Source: Symsagittifera roscoffensis
Taxonomy: Eukaryota; Xenacoelomorpha; Acoela; Convolutidae
Assembly (NCBI RefSeq): GCF_963678635.1
Contig: NC_087067.1
Location: 1,428,001-1,492,000 of the forward strand
Direction: 5' to 3'
DNA: 64,000 nt
How positions within the stretch are numbered: position 1 is the first letter of the stretch; each line of letters starts with the position of its first letter. Under the pieces are notes generated by a model. The model was not told the origin of the DNA, did no database searches, and saw nothing but the letters and a program-made list of their open reading frames with translations. Below, one piece after another: positions 21,831 to 29,780 of this stretch. Made by a program: the position numbers and the translations under genes.

Positions 21831-22331
21831 ATGATCTTCTCAGTACAAAACAACAACCTTATGTTCTCGGTGGAATTTTCGGCTGATTTAGTACAAATCC
21901 AAGTGCGAGAAACAGTTTGTGGAGTTTTTCTGGCACGAATGGACATCCCAATCCAAGTCTGGCATATGGCGGAGGTGATGCGCAGGGATTTCAACGAACA
22001 TCATATAATGCAAGTACCTCCTACAGAGAATCAACTTGGAGAAATGCAAATGATGGAGGAAGTGGTCGAACATGTGGGAATGAACTACCCCGAAATTCCT
22101 GACTCTAGATATGTAGCCCAACCATTCGACGATTTCCTCTTTCCTTGGGAAGAGGGATCTGTAGACAACCCAATTACCATCGAAGAGGATGAGGGGTTCT
22201 CTGAGCCAAGAACTCCAGTCAGCGAACCACCAAGACAGCCACCAGTGATGGAGGCAAGACCAGCTTTGCGCTCCATTGAGAACTTGCAAAATTTTGAGAA
22301 CTCAGCTGCTCGACAGCTCTTTGATTTGTAA
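21831..22331 (+). CDS. Acidic orphan Polinton protein (166 aa)
   Basis: Not recognised. The first true ATG is at 21831. The N-terminal half looks folded (MIFSVQNNN...VEFSADLVQIQVRET, IPIQVWHMAEVMRRDF). The second half is acidic and Pro-rich and likely disordered (FLFPWEEGSVDNPITIEEDE, then PVSEPPRQPPVMEARPALR). It ends in a short helix ENSAARQLFDL, followed at once by AATAAA (22333-22338). It has its own promoter region. Remnants of the C-terminal half, with the same Pro-rich and acidic elements, are at 50820-51057 and 54705-54900. A regulatory or host-interaction role would fit an acidic, disordered viral protein but is only a guess. Confidence 0.7.
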   Translation: MIFSVQNNNLMFSVEFSADLVQIQVRETVCGVFLARMDIPIQVWHMAEVMRRDFNEHHIMQVPPTENQLGEMQMMEEVVEHVGMNYPEIPDSRYVAQPFDDFLFPWEEGSVDNPITIEEDEGFSEPRTPVSEPPRQPPVMEARPALRSIENLQNFENSAARQLFDL

Positions 22332-23155
22332 ATAAATTGGTTACTGTTTTGTGCTTTGTAATTTAATTTCTTTGTATCTAGTAAAATTATTTTCAAGAGA
22401 TAGGAACAAAGAGATCATAGAAAAGTTTATTAAGAAATTTCAATGGTAAAAATTTGTTAAAAATTAAACTAATTATGCATCTGGTAAATACTTTTATAGA
22501 ATTTTGTTAGAAAGATGGTAAAAAAATTAAACCAATTTTTGCAAGCATGTTAAAAACGTTACATTAATTTTTGCACAATGCAAAACATTTCATAATTTTT
22601 TTACACACTTGTTAAAAAAATCAAAGAAAATCTCGCAAATTAAGAAAAATTTCATTAAATATTTTCGCATTTTAAAGAAAACTGAAAGAGGATTTTCTTA
22701 CATATTTAAAAATTAAAGAAAAAAAAATCTTTGTTTTAATTTTGATCATAAAAAAATCTCTTTTTTGCATGTATATTAATCAAAAATATTGGAAAAACAA
22801 TGTATTAAGATAGGGAATAGTACTCAAAGTCAGCAATTATGAAAAATTTTTAGCATTAATTTAACAAGTTTTTCACAATAAAATTTTGCAGTTTTTGCAT
22901 ATGAATAAGAAAAAATAAGTTAGATTTTTGCATTTGTTTTCAAAAAAACCACGAAAAAACTTTCATCTAACACAAAAATTTGTTGAAAATTTTTGCACAC
23001 TTGTTGAAAAAACCAAAACAGTTTTTGCATCTTGTAAAAAAGTTTAATTAAATTTTTGCAAACGTGTTGAAAAAATCAAACCAAAATTAGTATCTTGCGA
23101 AAAAACTCTTGATTTAAATAAAAACAATTTTGACAAGAATTTTATTAACAAATAT
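22332..23155. other. AT-rich convergent intergenic region with a copy of a TIR motif
   Basis: The two flanking genes converge here. The sequence is a degenerate series of TTTTTGCA and TTGTTAAAAAA-like words. At 22797-22819 it carries a 23-bp exact copy (beginning ACAATGTATTAAGATAGG) of left-TIR positions 15323-15345. It probably serves as a shared 3' end; the TIR-like word may be a regulatory or replication site. Confidence 0.6.
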
Positions 23156-23755
23156 TCAATTATTAATAGAAAAATTGATACGCTCACTATTTACGGTACC
23201 AAAACCATCAATAAAACAATCAACAATTTTCAACAAGTCAGTCTCACACTTTGAGTTTTGAACTTTTCGAATCCTTTCCAAAAAAGCTGATCCAAGAATC
23301 TTAGTGGACGCAAGCTTCTGAGCAGAACTGAGATAATGTCTTTTGAATTTTTTTCGCAGCAGTCGTTTCTTTGCAACACTGGGTAATTTTTCCGGTATTC
23401 TACATTTCAAGTTGTGTTCGACTGTACGATTCAATTGATTGAAAACTTCACCTCTTGATGAAATAATATTGAAATAAAATCTGTATTTGTATAAAGTATA
23501 TTTACAGTCAACAATTTGATAAGTGAAATTATATTTATCTAATCTTTGCAAAATCTGATCGAGCGATGATCCGATTAATACTAAGTGAAATTTGCAATTT
23601 TCCACTGGGCAGAATGATGAATGGTTAGATACACAGTAGTCTTGGGTAACAATAAATTTTTCATAAAAGTTTTCTGAGACAGAGATAAAAAGAGATTTTG
23701 CATTGTAGTCCGAATAAAAAGTGGGATATGCTTGACACATAGCAGATGCCATCAC
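23156..23755 (-). CDS. Orphan Polinton protein (199 aa)
   Basis: Not recognised. Minus-strand gene with a TATA box (TATATAAG, rc of 23796-23803) about 40 bp before the ATG, divergent from 23991. The N-terminal half is mixed strand/helix with several Cys (DYCVSNHSSFCPVENCKFH). A basic stretch with KKRLLRKKFKRHYLSSAQK lies at about 130-150, and a C-terminal helix includes SAFLERIRKVQ. It could bind nucleic acid, but no motif proves it. Broken homologues are at 51800-52430 (-) and 53803-54385 (+). Confidence 0.7.
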   Translation of the reverse strand: MMASAMCQAYPTFYSDYNAKSLFISVSENFYEKFIVTQDYCVSNHSSFCPVENCKFHLVLIGSSLDQILQRLDKYNFTYQIVDCKYTLYKYRFYFNIISSRGEVFNQLNRTVEHNLKCRIPEKLPSVAKKRLLRKKFKRHYLSSAQKLASTKILGSAFLERIRKVQNSKCETDLLKIVDCFIDGFGTVNSERINFSINN

Positions 23756-23990
23756 CGATTACTTGTTGAAAATGAATTTTATCTATATTGAATTGCTTAT
23801 ATAGTAGTTCCATCACCTACGCAATGTCCATATTTGGATCATCATCTACTCATTATTCCATATAAGGTAATAATACCTTATATGGATTGTACAGTGAGTC
23901 AATTAGATTTCCTAATTTCTATAAATTTACAAATATCATTATTTTGAAATATCTACTACTGATCAGTTCGTTCTGAATCTTAAATCAAAA
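23756..23990. promoter_or_regulatory. Divergent promoter with three CArG (SRF-type) boxes
   Basis: CCATATTTGG at 23828-23837, CCATATAAGG at 23858-23867 and CCTTATATGG at 23876-23885 all fit CC(A/T)6GG exactly. The last two form a perfect inverted repeat with 12-bp arms (CCATATAAGGTA / TACCTTATATGG) and a 4-nt centre. CACCTACGCAAT (23814-23825), shared with the 20.4-kb array, precedes the first box. TATA boxes point both ways: TATATAAG (minus, 23796-23803) and TATAAATT (plus, 23920-23927). Confidence 0.75.
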
Positions 23991-24530
23991 ATGTATTCAC
24001 GAAAAGATATCCTTCCCAACTATATTGAATTTCCTAAGAACCAAAAAAGGATTGGGAGATTTTCTTGGTCCCAAAAACCCTACCACGGAAAAATTTACTT
24101 TGAACCTTGCTTCCAATTGCTAAAGAAAAATGAATCTGGACAATTCGAAAAAACCCAGCAAGTCTATCTTGGTGAAAAAGAAGGGGAAAGGATATCAGCA
24201 ATACGGAAGACTGTTATTCACGATGCTGAAAACCTTCGACTCGTTCCTGTATTGGAACCCTATTCTGACAAAGACTCAACCATGGAGCAGGAACTTGCGA
24301 ACTGTCATGCGGTGTATGACGTAGCAACATACAAGAAGAGAAGGGTGTGTGTCACAATCAAGAAGTACAGTGTGAACAAGCCACCCTACATTCAGATTCG
24401 ACTCTTCACTGCAAAGGAGAACGAAGTCTTGAAGCAAGTTGCCTATGTCAACTATACTTTGAACGAATTCAAAGAACTTGCCCAAGTCTTGGGAGATTTT
24501 ATGTTTGTTGAGAACTGTAATATTCAATAA
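23991..24530 (+). CDS. PC4-like (ssDNA-binding fold) candidate, 179 aa
   Basis: First gene of the long plus-strand cluster, 64 bp after a TATA box. Basic N-terminus. The C-terminal part, RVCVTIKKYSVNKPPYIQIRLF then VAYVNYTLNEFKELAQVLGDF (about 115-172), has the strand-strand-strand-helix order of transcription coactivator PC4/p15, with an exposed aromatic and Arg/Lys pattern. The N-terminal half (KIYFEPCFQLLKK...QQVYLGEKEGERISAI) may be a second such unit. Such a protein could bind single-stranded DNA during protein-primed replication or late transcription. The assignment is by fold pattern only. Broken homologues are at 52590-53145 (+) and 53200-53640 (-). Confidence 0.6.
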   Translation: MYSRKDILPNYIEFPKNQKRIGRFSWSQKPYHGKIYFEPCFQLLKKNESGQFEKTQQVYLGEKEGERISAIRKTVIHDAENLRLVPVLEPYSDKDSTMEQELANCHAVYDVATYKKRRVCVTIKKYSVNKPPYIQIRLFTAKENEVLKQVAYVNYTLNEFKELAQVLGDFMFVENCNIQ

Positions 24531-24619
24531 TTTTGTTGTTGAGTGATGTTATTATAGTAATGTAATTCAAATATTCATCTTCTTGAATCATTTTTTAAAA
24601 CTTCTTTGAGCTGAGCAGT

Positions 24620-25048
24620 ATGAGTTGGAACATTGGTTTTTCAAGAAATCTTGTTTTAAAGCTTCAAAATAAATTGGGACTTTTTCATATCGTCCTACAA
24701 GAAAAGTTCCAGAAATTTTCACTAACAGTTTTGGAATCTCAAAATTTACCAAAATTGCAAGATTTGGATACAGAATCACAAATTTCTCAAACTGAGTGGA
24801 CTTTGCATAATGGAAGACGAAAATTTTTTCTAAGTTATTGTTCAGATATTAAAAAATTAGATCTTATAGAGTATCGTAGAAAAGGAAACACTCGGAAGAA
24901 CAATCAGAATTTTCAGTTGGAAAAAAAAGAGTATGATAATTTGGTTGATTTTATCCCCTCAGTTTTGTCTTATGTAGAAACATTCAAAAAAACTTGTATC
25001 ATTATTGACGAATGCACTGTAGAAAATGAACGTTCAGAAATTGAATGA
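24620..25048 (+). CDS. Second PC4-like candidate, 142 aa
   Basis: ATG at 24620 follows an AG-rich acceptor-like end (GAGCAG). The region RRKFFLSYCSDIKKLDLIEYRRKG then NNQNFQLEKKEYDNLVDFIP (about 66-115) again gives beta strands with a charged turn and a C-terminal helix, as in PC4. A short acidic tail follows. It overlaps the next gene by 23 bp (25026-25048). No close family recognised; likely a diverged paralogue of 23991 and part of the same mRNA. Confidence 0.55.
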   Translation: MSWNIGFSRNLVLKLQNKLGLFHIVLQEKFQKFSLTVLESQNLPKLQDLDTESQISQTEWTLHNGRRKFFLSYCSDIKKLDLIEYRRKGNTRKNNQNFQLEKKEYDNLVDFIPSVLSYVETFKKTCIIIDECTVENERSEIE

Positions 25049-25473
25049 AGTTCTCAGAAATTTTGATTTGATAAAGCATGACTTTTCATCAAATACAAAA
25101 AGAAAAAATTACTTTCTTTGTACCTGTATTGTTTTGGACCCAAACATAAATTTGAAAGAAATGGACCAAAATTTTCCTTTTGGGGGTCTAATTGGATACG
25201 GAAATTCTTGTATGGATTACTTTTTTGCAAATTCAAAAATTTTCAGACTTCATGCATTTTTACATGATGCAGCTGGATCTGTGAATTCTACTACTTATAA
25301 GGGACCTGGTTATTGTTATGTTTTACCTAGATTTCCAAGTTCTTGTTTTCTTGGTCACGTGACTGGATTAATCTTTTGTTTATATGTTAAAATTTCTGCT
25401 TCATCAGTATATGCATTGTTCGATTGTTAGTTAGTCTAACAAAAATTTTCAGCGAAAACAGTTACCATCATGA
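25026..25473 (+). CDS. Orphan with conserved-looking HDAAG/GPGYCY core, probably spliced
   Basis: Not assigned. The core reads GGLIGYGNSCMDYFF, FRLHAFLHDAAGSVN and KGPGYCYVLPRF, followed by GHVTGL. His, Asp and Gly clusters suggest a catalytic or compact fold, but no family is proven. The unspliced frame ends at TAG 25428-25430 (134 aa). Using a GTATAT donor at 25407 and TTTTCAG at 25446-25452 (46-bp intron) the frame ends instead in RKQLPS at a TGA (25471-25473) that overlaps the next ATG as ATGA. That overlap, seen at other gene pairs here, favours the spliced form. It overlaps the upstream gene by 23 bp. Confidence 0.6.
25407..25452 (+). other. Candidate 46-bp intron
   Basis: GTATAT donor after TCATCA, AATTTTCAG acceptor. 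Removing it places the upstream stop codon in an ATGA overlap with the gene at 25470. The very small size is near the lower limit for animal introns. Confidence 0.4.
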
Positions 25474-25940
25474 GTCTAGTTGTTTTGGATATTGAGTGTA
25501 TTGAAAACAAAATAGTTAAAGAGTTAGGAGTTTATCAAAATGGACAAACTGTGGGATATTCCTTTCTTTCTCCCAAAAAATTCAAAGCTACATCTCAGTC
25601 TGCTTGGTGTACAAAGCATCTTCATGGAATCAATTGGAACAGTGGCCATGAAAAATATACTGAGCTTGAAAAAATATTAAAAAAACTAAAAACTCCAGAA
25701 ACGGAGTTTTTTGCAAAAGGTTATGAAAAATGTAAAATTCTGTCAGAAATTTTGGAAACAAAGGTTACAATTTTGGATGACTACGCATGTCCAAAAGTTC
25801 AGAATTTGATTTTCAAAGATGAAGAATATGATTGGAGGTGTAGCAACTACCCATTTCGTCATGCAAATACTCTTCACTGTGCAGAAAGAAAAGCATTTGC
25901 ATACGGAACATGGACTCGATGTTTTTTTAATAAATTGTAA
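25470..25940 (+). CDS. DEDD-type 3'-5' exonuclease-like protein, 156 aa
   Basis: RNase H-fold nuclease pattern. LVVLDIECIENK (residues about 3-14) gives the first acidic pair Asp-x-Glu of DEDD exonucleases. A middle segment FFAKGYEKCKIL resembles the second motif. The C-terminal NTLHCAERKAFAYGTW has the His that ends DEDDh motifs, though the matching final Asp is not obvious. It could trim primers, proofread or degrade RNA. Cys and His are frequent (CTKHLHG, CSNYPFRH), so a metal site is possible. The stop is followed by a candidate intron leading to the next gene. Confidence 0.6.
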   Translation: MSLVVLDIECIENKIVKELGVYQNGQTVGYSFLSPKKFKATSQSAWCTKHLHGINWNSGHEKYTELEKILKKLKTPETEFFAKGYEKCKILSEILETKVTILDDYACPKVQNLIFKDEEYDWRCSNYPFRHANTLHCAERKAFAYGTWTRCFFNKL

Positions 25941-25998
25941 ATTACCTTAATAATTTTGTATTATTGTGTTTTTGAAATTATCAATTTTTTCATTCCAG
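25937..25998 (+). other. Candidate 62-bp intron between nuclease-like and membrane genes
   Basis: GTAAAT at 25937 and a good TTTTTTCATTCCAG acceptor ending at 25998. Splicing there would fuse the nuclease-like frame in phase to the next gene's ATG; using the AG two bases further would instead give a stop just before that ATG. Either way the acceptor sits directly upstream of the 26006 start. Confidence 0.35.
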
Positions 25999-26005
25999 AG
26001 TTGAG

Positions 26006-26269
26006 ATGGGTGATGAATGTGACAAGCAATTAAATTTAGGAAATTTTGTTTTTGATGAGGAGAATCATGAACGAAAATCTTGGAAGTTTTTTGGACGTAC
26101 GTGTAATAGATCTCTTTTAGTGTTTATATGCCAATTTTTTGTCATAGTTTTAATACTAGCATGTGCAATTGTTCGAATAATGTTATCCACTACATGTGAA
26201 GAAACAACTGTTTGGGTAGCAATTTTATCAAGTACAGTCGGTTATATTTTACCTTCTCCAAAGCTATGA
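26006..26269 (+). CDS. Two-TM membrane protein, 87 aa
   Basis: A short soluble acidic N-terminus (MGDECDKQLNLGNFVFDEEN) with KSWKFFGRTC precedes a long hydrophobic helix (SLLVFICQFFVIVLILACAIV, about 36-57). A Cys-containing loop follows, then a second hydrophobic segment (VWVAILSSTVGYILPSP, about 68-85). Probably a virion or host-membrane protein. No family name known. The TGA overlaps the ATPase start as ATGA (26266-26269), so the two are translationally coupled or share one mRNA. Confidence 0.65.
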   Translation: MGDECDKQLNLGNFVFDEENHERKSWKFFGRTCNRSLLVFICQFFVIVLILACAIVRIMLSTTCEETTVWVAILSSTVGYILPSPKL

Positions 26270-27130
26270 ATAAAACAATTTCTACCAAAGAACGAGTTTT
26301 TATTTTGCTAGTTGGACCGAGTGGATCTGGAAAATCACATCTTATTTTTGAGTGGTTAAAATTGGTACATTTCAACCAAAGTTTGACAAAAGTTTTTATT
26401 TTTATCAACATTATCAACCTCTCTATGGACAAATGCAAAGAAAAACCTTAAGTTTATCCAAGGAGTTGACTTTGAATTGATTGAAAACCTTCCCAATAAT
26501 GGAACAAAATACCTGTTAATATTTGATGATTCTTGTGAAGAAATTTCAAATTCTAAGCAGTTTGTAAAAGTTGCTACTGCTGGAAGACACAGGGGACTGA
26601 ATACAATATATATTAAGCATAACTTGTTTCATCAAAGCAAATTGGGAAGAGATGTTGAGTTACAAAATACACATATAGTCCTTTTCAAGTCACCGAGAGA
26701 TGTTTTACAAATCAATACATTAAGTCAACAACTAGGTCTACGATCTCAATTGAAAGAGTGGTATCAAGATGCAACATCTACTCCTTATGGTCATTTACTC
26801 ATTGATTTAACTCCAAAAACAGTTGATTCGCTAAGATATTGCACAAACAGTGGTTCAGTTCCATCAAAGTTTTATCTACCAGCAGGAACAGAAACTAAGT
26901 TTTTGGACGATGAGCATACAATACGTCTCTATACTCCCAATATTCCAAACATTTTCCCAAAAACTTCAAAAACAATTCATCCTCCATTGTCCAAAAAGTT
27001 TCATTCAATTCCTCAGCGAATGTCTAGTAAACTTACTACGAGGCGAGCTAAAAGATCTTCGAAAAGTAGACGTAGTAAAATATCGACGAGAAATATCAGA
27101 ACTCACACGAAGAAGAACTTCACTGCATAA
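26266..27130 (+). pseudogene. Genome-packaging ATPase (FtsK/HerA type), two frameshifts
   Basis: The packaging motor that loads DNA into capsids. ATG at 26266 within ATGA. The first frame holds Walker A, LLVGPSGSGKSHL, at about residues 14-26. It stops at 26451, but homology passes through a second frame (from about 26403, with YQPLYGQM) into a third that is open from about 26441. That third frame has Walker B YLLIFDDS (about 26510) and then ATAGRHRGLNTIYIKHNLFH, the usual downstream block. So two indels lie within 60 bases, next to T- and A-rich runs. The C-terminus ends in a basic Ser/Arg tail that overlaps another frame. Not functional as assembled. Confidence 0.85.
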
Positions 27131-27212
27131 AAAGAGAACTATTTTGAGCTCACCAAAAGGCTTACAATTAATATCTGTTATCACTCCTTTTGTCATTAAA
27201 CGATTGACGTAG
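27020..27212 (+). CDS. Possible small basic protein overlapping the ATPase 3' end
   Basis: From about 27024 the frame LLRGELKDLRKVDVVKYRREI then TRRRTSLHKKR and GLQLISVITPFVIKRLT runs to a TAG at 27210-27212. It is basic, amphipathic and ends in a hydrophobic stretch, and looks more protein-like than the Ser/Arg tail of the ATPase frame across the same bases. The nearest upstream ATG (27020) is in the ATPase frame, so one indel or ribosome slippage would be needed. Small Arg/Lys-rich orphan proteins in this slot are common in Polintons. Confidence 0.35.
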
Positions 27213-27213
27213 T

Positions 27214-27625
27214 ATGGATCAGTTTGTTCTAATTCTTTACTCAATTTATTAATCACAAAGCACACTTCCAAAAAAACCAAAACTGGAACAAAAGCAAGAA
27301 AAAGAGGAGATTGTACCAAAAAAATTTTGATTCTATTTACAGTGCTGTAAATGCAAAGTTGAAAACGAGTAACAATAAGCACCTTATTGGTTTAATTTTG
27401 AACTCTCCTAGAATTAGACTAAGTCAGTCAGAAAAAATCATATTAGATAATCGAGACACAAAAGAATCAATTGTAGACTTTGTGTGTGCACTAAAACGAG
27501 AAAATACCGACTTTCCCGATATTTACTTTACCATTTTGGAAGCAACTCAAATTCCACCTAAACTTGTTGCCAACAAGAATGCCAAAGCGAAAGACAGAGG
27601 AACTTGGATCCCTTTCAAAATCTGA
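27214..27625 (+). pseudogene. Orphan Polinton gene, broken (about 135 codons)
   Basis: An ATG at 27214, one base after the previous frame's stop, begins a frame broken by a TAA (27250-27252) and a frame change in the A run near 27325. The long second part (27326-27625) is helical (HLIGLILNSPRIRLSQSEKI, DTKESIVDFVCALKREN, FPDIYFTILEATQIPPKL), like an all-alpha bundle, and ends with KDRGTWIPFKI. Function unknown. Its end overlaps the integrase start by 47 bp. Confidence 0.5.
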
Positions 27626-28518
27626 AAAGGTAAGTCTGAACAGATTGTATTCTAGGGGTAGAGCTGCGTACGGTTCTGTGCGAAACTTGAGTAAAGCAAG
27701 CGGATTGTCAAAAAAGAAAGTAGAAGTTTTTACAAACCAAGACATCGTATACAAAATTTGGTCCCCCAATCAGACGTTTTCGAAGGCTTCAAGCATTTTC
27801 AAAATATATAAATGAAATTTGGTGTATGGATTTGGCATTTGTGGACAAACTAGCGAGTCAAAACAAGGGAGTCAAATATTTATTGGTTGCTGTTGATGTT
27901 TTTTCGCGATTTGTCAGAGTTCAAACAATGAAAACTAAATATGCCAAAGACACTTTGCAAGCTTTCAAAAAAATGATTTCTCGAAAAAACACTCCTGAAA
28001 AGCTTTGAGTTGATAAAGGAACGGAATATGGAGGATTTTTCAAAAAAATTTGCAAGGAAAAAAGCATTGAAGTTTACTCAACCATGAGTGAAACAAAAGC
28101 TGCATTTGCAGAGAGAGCCATTCAATCATTAAAACACATTATTTACCGCTACATAGAAGATCATGGTGAAAAATTCATTAACAAGTTGCCGCAATTTGTG
28201 TCTACAATGAATTGTCGCATCAATAGATATATTGGGAAATCACCTAGAGATGTCAAGAATACTAATTTCCTCTCAATTTTGTACAATAAACCTCCAACAA
28301 GGTATAAGAAACTAAAATTCAAAGTTGGAGACAGAGTGAGAATTTCAAAGAATGATATTCCGTTCCGAAAAGGATATAAACCACAATTTACAGATGAAAT
28401 TTTTGAAATTTCGGCAGTCTCTACAAAAAAGCCTCCAACATACATCATCAAAGATCTCGACAAAGAGGAAATTCTTGGAAAATCTTATGAAAAAGAGCTT
28501 AGAAAATGTTCTGATTAA
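27579..28518 (+). pseudogene. int: Retroviral-type integrase of the Polinton, broken
   Basis: Would cut and join element ends to the genome with a 6-bp stagger. ATG 27579 (MPKRKTEELGS). An N-terminal region with AAYGSVRNLSKASGLSKKKV is followed by a +1 frame change around 27740-27790. The core then has IWCMDLAFVDK (first Asp, about 27834), VDKGTEYGG (second Asp, about 28012) and AFAERAIQSLKH (catalytic Glu, about 28113). A TGA at 28006-28008 lies just before the second Asp. The C-terminal end has a chromo-like/SH3-like beta region (KFKVGDRVRISK). One frameshift and one nonsense codon disable it. Confidence 0.85.
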
Positions 28519-28560
28519 AGGTAAATCATTTTTAAACTAAATTTTTACCGATCAGTTGTC

Positions 28561-29388
28561 ATGGATTCTTTCACTATTGAGTTGTTTTCCAACGCTTCTT
28601 TTAATTGTTATCCGAATAATAGTCTTAGTTCTTTTACAAATTTTCTACCTGAACAAATACATTTGAAAGGAGAATGGGAGGTTGCTATTTCAGAAATATC
28701 ATACCCTTCTTTGTACCAAAATGTTACAAAGGGAAAGTTTACATTCGTAGATGGAAGAGAAAGTTCTGAGGAGAAAAGAAAGATTGTACCGATGAACATT
28801 GAACCAGGATTGTATCCAAGTATTGTTGATATAGTTGTAGCCATAAACAACAAAATTCGAGAACGTCTAGGAGCTCAAGTTTTTGAATATAACGGAATCT
28901 ATCTATCAGTAGATAAAATTACACAAAAAGTTGCTGTTCATTTACCTGAGAGTCAATCAGTGTTTATAATTCAGAGTGCTGATTTGAGCCACATTTTTGG
29001 TTGTGATTTAGAACAAAATCAAACAGGGGTTATAATAAAAGGAAAAAGTCCACATTATCCTCAGTATTCGTACGACATTATAAGAATACATTCCCTAATG
29101 ATATACAGTGATATTATAGAATATAACATAGTTGGTGATACAAAAACTCCCTTATTGCGTTGTATTCCATTTATCTCCAAAGTGAAGAGTGGAGATATAA
29201 TTTCTACGGGACAGTACATGAATTATCAATCCTTCACAAATTTACAGTTTAAAAAGCTGTTGAAAAATTCTTTCCATAGTATCAAGATAGAACTAAGAGA
29301 TAGTACAGGCGAAAAAATTCCTTTTGTGTCCGTAGGAATCACTCGAGTTGTTCTCTTGTTCCGCAAGATTTCGGATAATCATTTTTGA
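28561..29388 (+). CDS. Penton-like minor capsid protein, 275 aa
   Basis: Intact frame. The start MDSFTIELFSNASFNCYPNN and the run FTNFLPEQIHLKGEWEVAISEISYP (residues 22-50) are the typical opening of Polinton minor capsid (penton base-like, single jelly-roll) proteins. The rest is strand-rich, with repeated hydrophobic/Tyr strands (YSYDIIRIHSLMIYSDIIEY) and an end in VGITRVVLLFR. It would form the five-fold vertices with the major capsid protein. An acceptor-like ATCAG precedes the ATG. The next gene starts 17 bp after the stop. No breaks are seen, unlike its neighbours integrase and MCP. Confidence 0.8.
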   Translation: MDSFTIELFSNASFNCYPNNSLSSFTNFLPEQIHLKGEWEVAISEISYPSLYQNVTKGKFTFVDGRESSEEKRKIVPMNIEPGLYPSIVDIVVAINNKIRERLGAQVFEYNGIYLSVDKITQKVAVHLPESQSVFIIQSADLSHIFGCDLEQNQTGVIIKGKSPHYPQYSYDIIRIHSLMIYSDIIEYNIVGDTKTPLLRCIPFISKVKSGDIISTGQYMNYQSFTNLQFKKLLKNSFHSIKIELRDSTGEKIPFVSVGITRVVLLFRKISDNHF

Positions 29389-29405
29389 TTTAAACTTCAT
29401 ACGAA

Positions 29406-29780
29406 ATGGTTGCTCAAAAATCAGCTGATTTCCCTATTTTTCGAGGACATGCAAGACAGCGTGGAAGAGGTTTTGGAGCTCTTGCGCAAACTCTTGGGAG
29501 AACTGCAATCCCCTTTATTAAAAAATATATAGTCCCAGCTGCGAAAAGAATTGGGGCAGATTTGTTTGGAATCGCTGCTCCAGACATTGGGGAAGTTGTT
29601 AGTGGACATAAAAAACTCAAAACATTTGCAAAAGATGTGGGAACAAAAACAGTTCGGAAACAATTGGGAGGTGGAAAAAAGAAATCTAAGCGTAAAACAG
29701 CTAGAACCAGATCCATTTCTCGAAAAAGCAGATCGAAAAACAGTAGCTCTCGCAAAGACATTTTTGACATTATAAAATGA
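29406..29780 (+). CDS. Basic core/pX-like virion protein, 124 aa
   Basis: Short, strongly basic. The N-terminal part has FRGHARQRGRGFGALAQTLG and an amphipathic/hydrophobic helix (AIPFIKKYIVPAAKRIGADL, about 34-54). The C-terminal third is Lys/Arg/Ser-rich (GGGKKKSKRKTARTRSISRK), as in DNA-condensing or membrane-active adenovirus minor proteins. Genes like this sit between penton and MCP in Polintons and adintoviruses. Probably a virion core or membrane-lytic protein; the exact homologue is uncertain. Its TGA overlaps the MCP ATG as ATGA (29777-29780). Confidence 0.65.
   Translation: MVAQKSADFPIFRGHARQRGRGFGALAQTLGRTAIPFIKKYIVPAAKRIGADLFGIAAPDIGEVVSGHKKLKTFAKDVGTKTVRKQLGGGKKKSKRKTARTRSISRKSRSKNSSSRKDIFDIIK

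Noticed and set aside
21888-22289. 133-codon minus-strand frame
   Set aside because: Shadow of the acidic orphan gene on the plus strand.
23951-23963. Internal copy of the element terminus (ATCTACTACTGAT)
   Set aside because: Only 13 bp, part of it the target duplication; likely chance in this composition.
25026-25430. Phospholipase A2-like site (HDAAG near Tyr-x-Gly-Pro-Gly)
   Set aside because: Order and spacing of motifs do not match the viral or secreted PLA2 pattern, in which the Gly loop precedes the His-Asp pair.
28521-28555. Intron between integrase and penton genes (GTAAAT...GATCAG)
   Set aside because: Only about 35 bp, too short for a spliceosomal intron; the AG may be an acceptor for a longer intron, but I see no partner.
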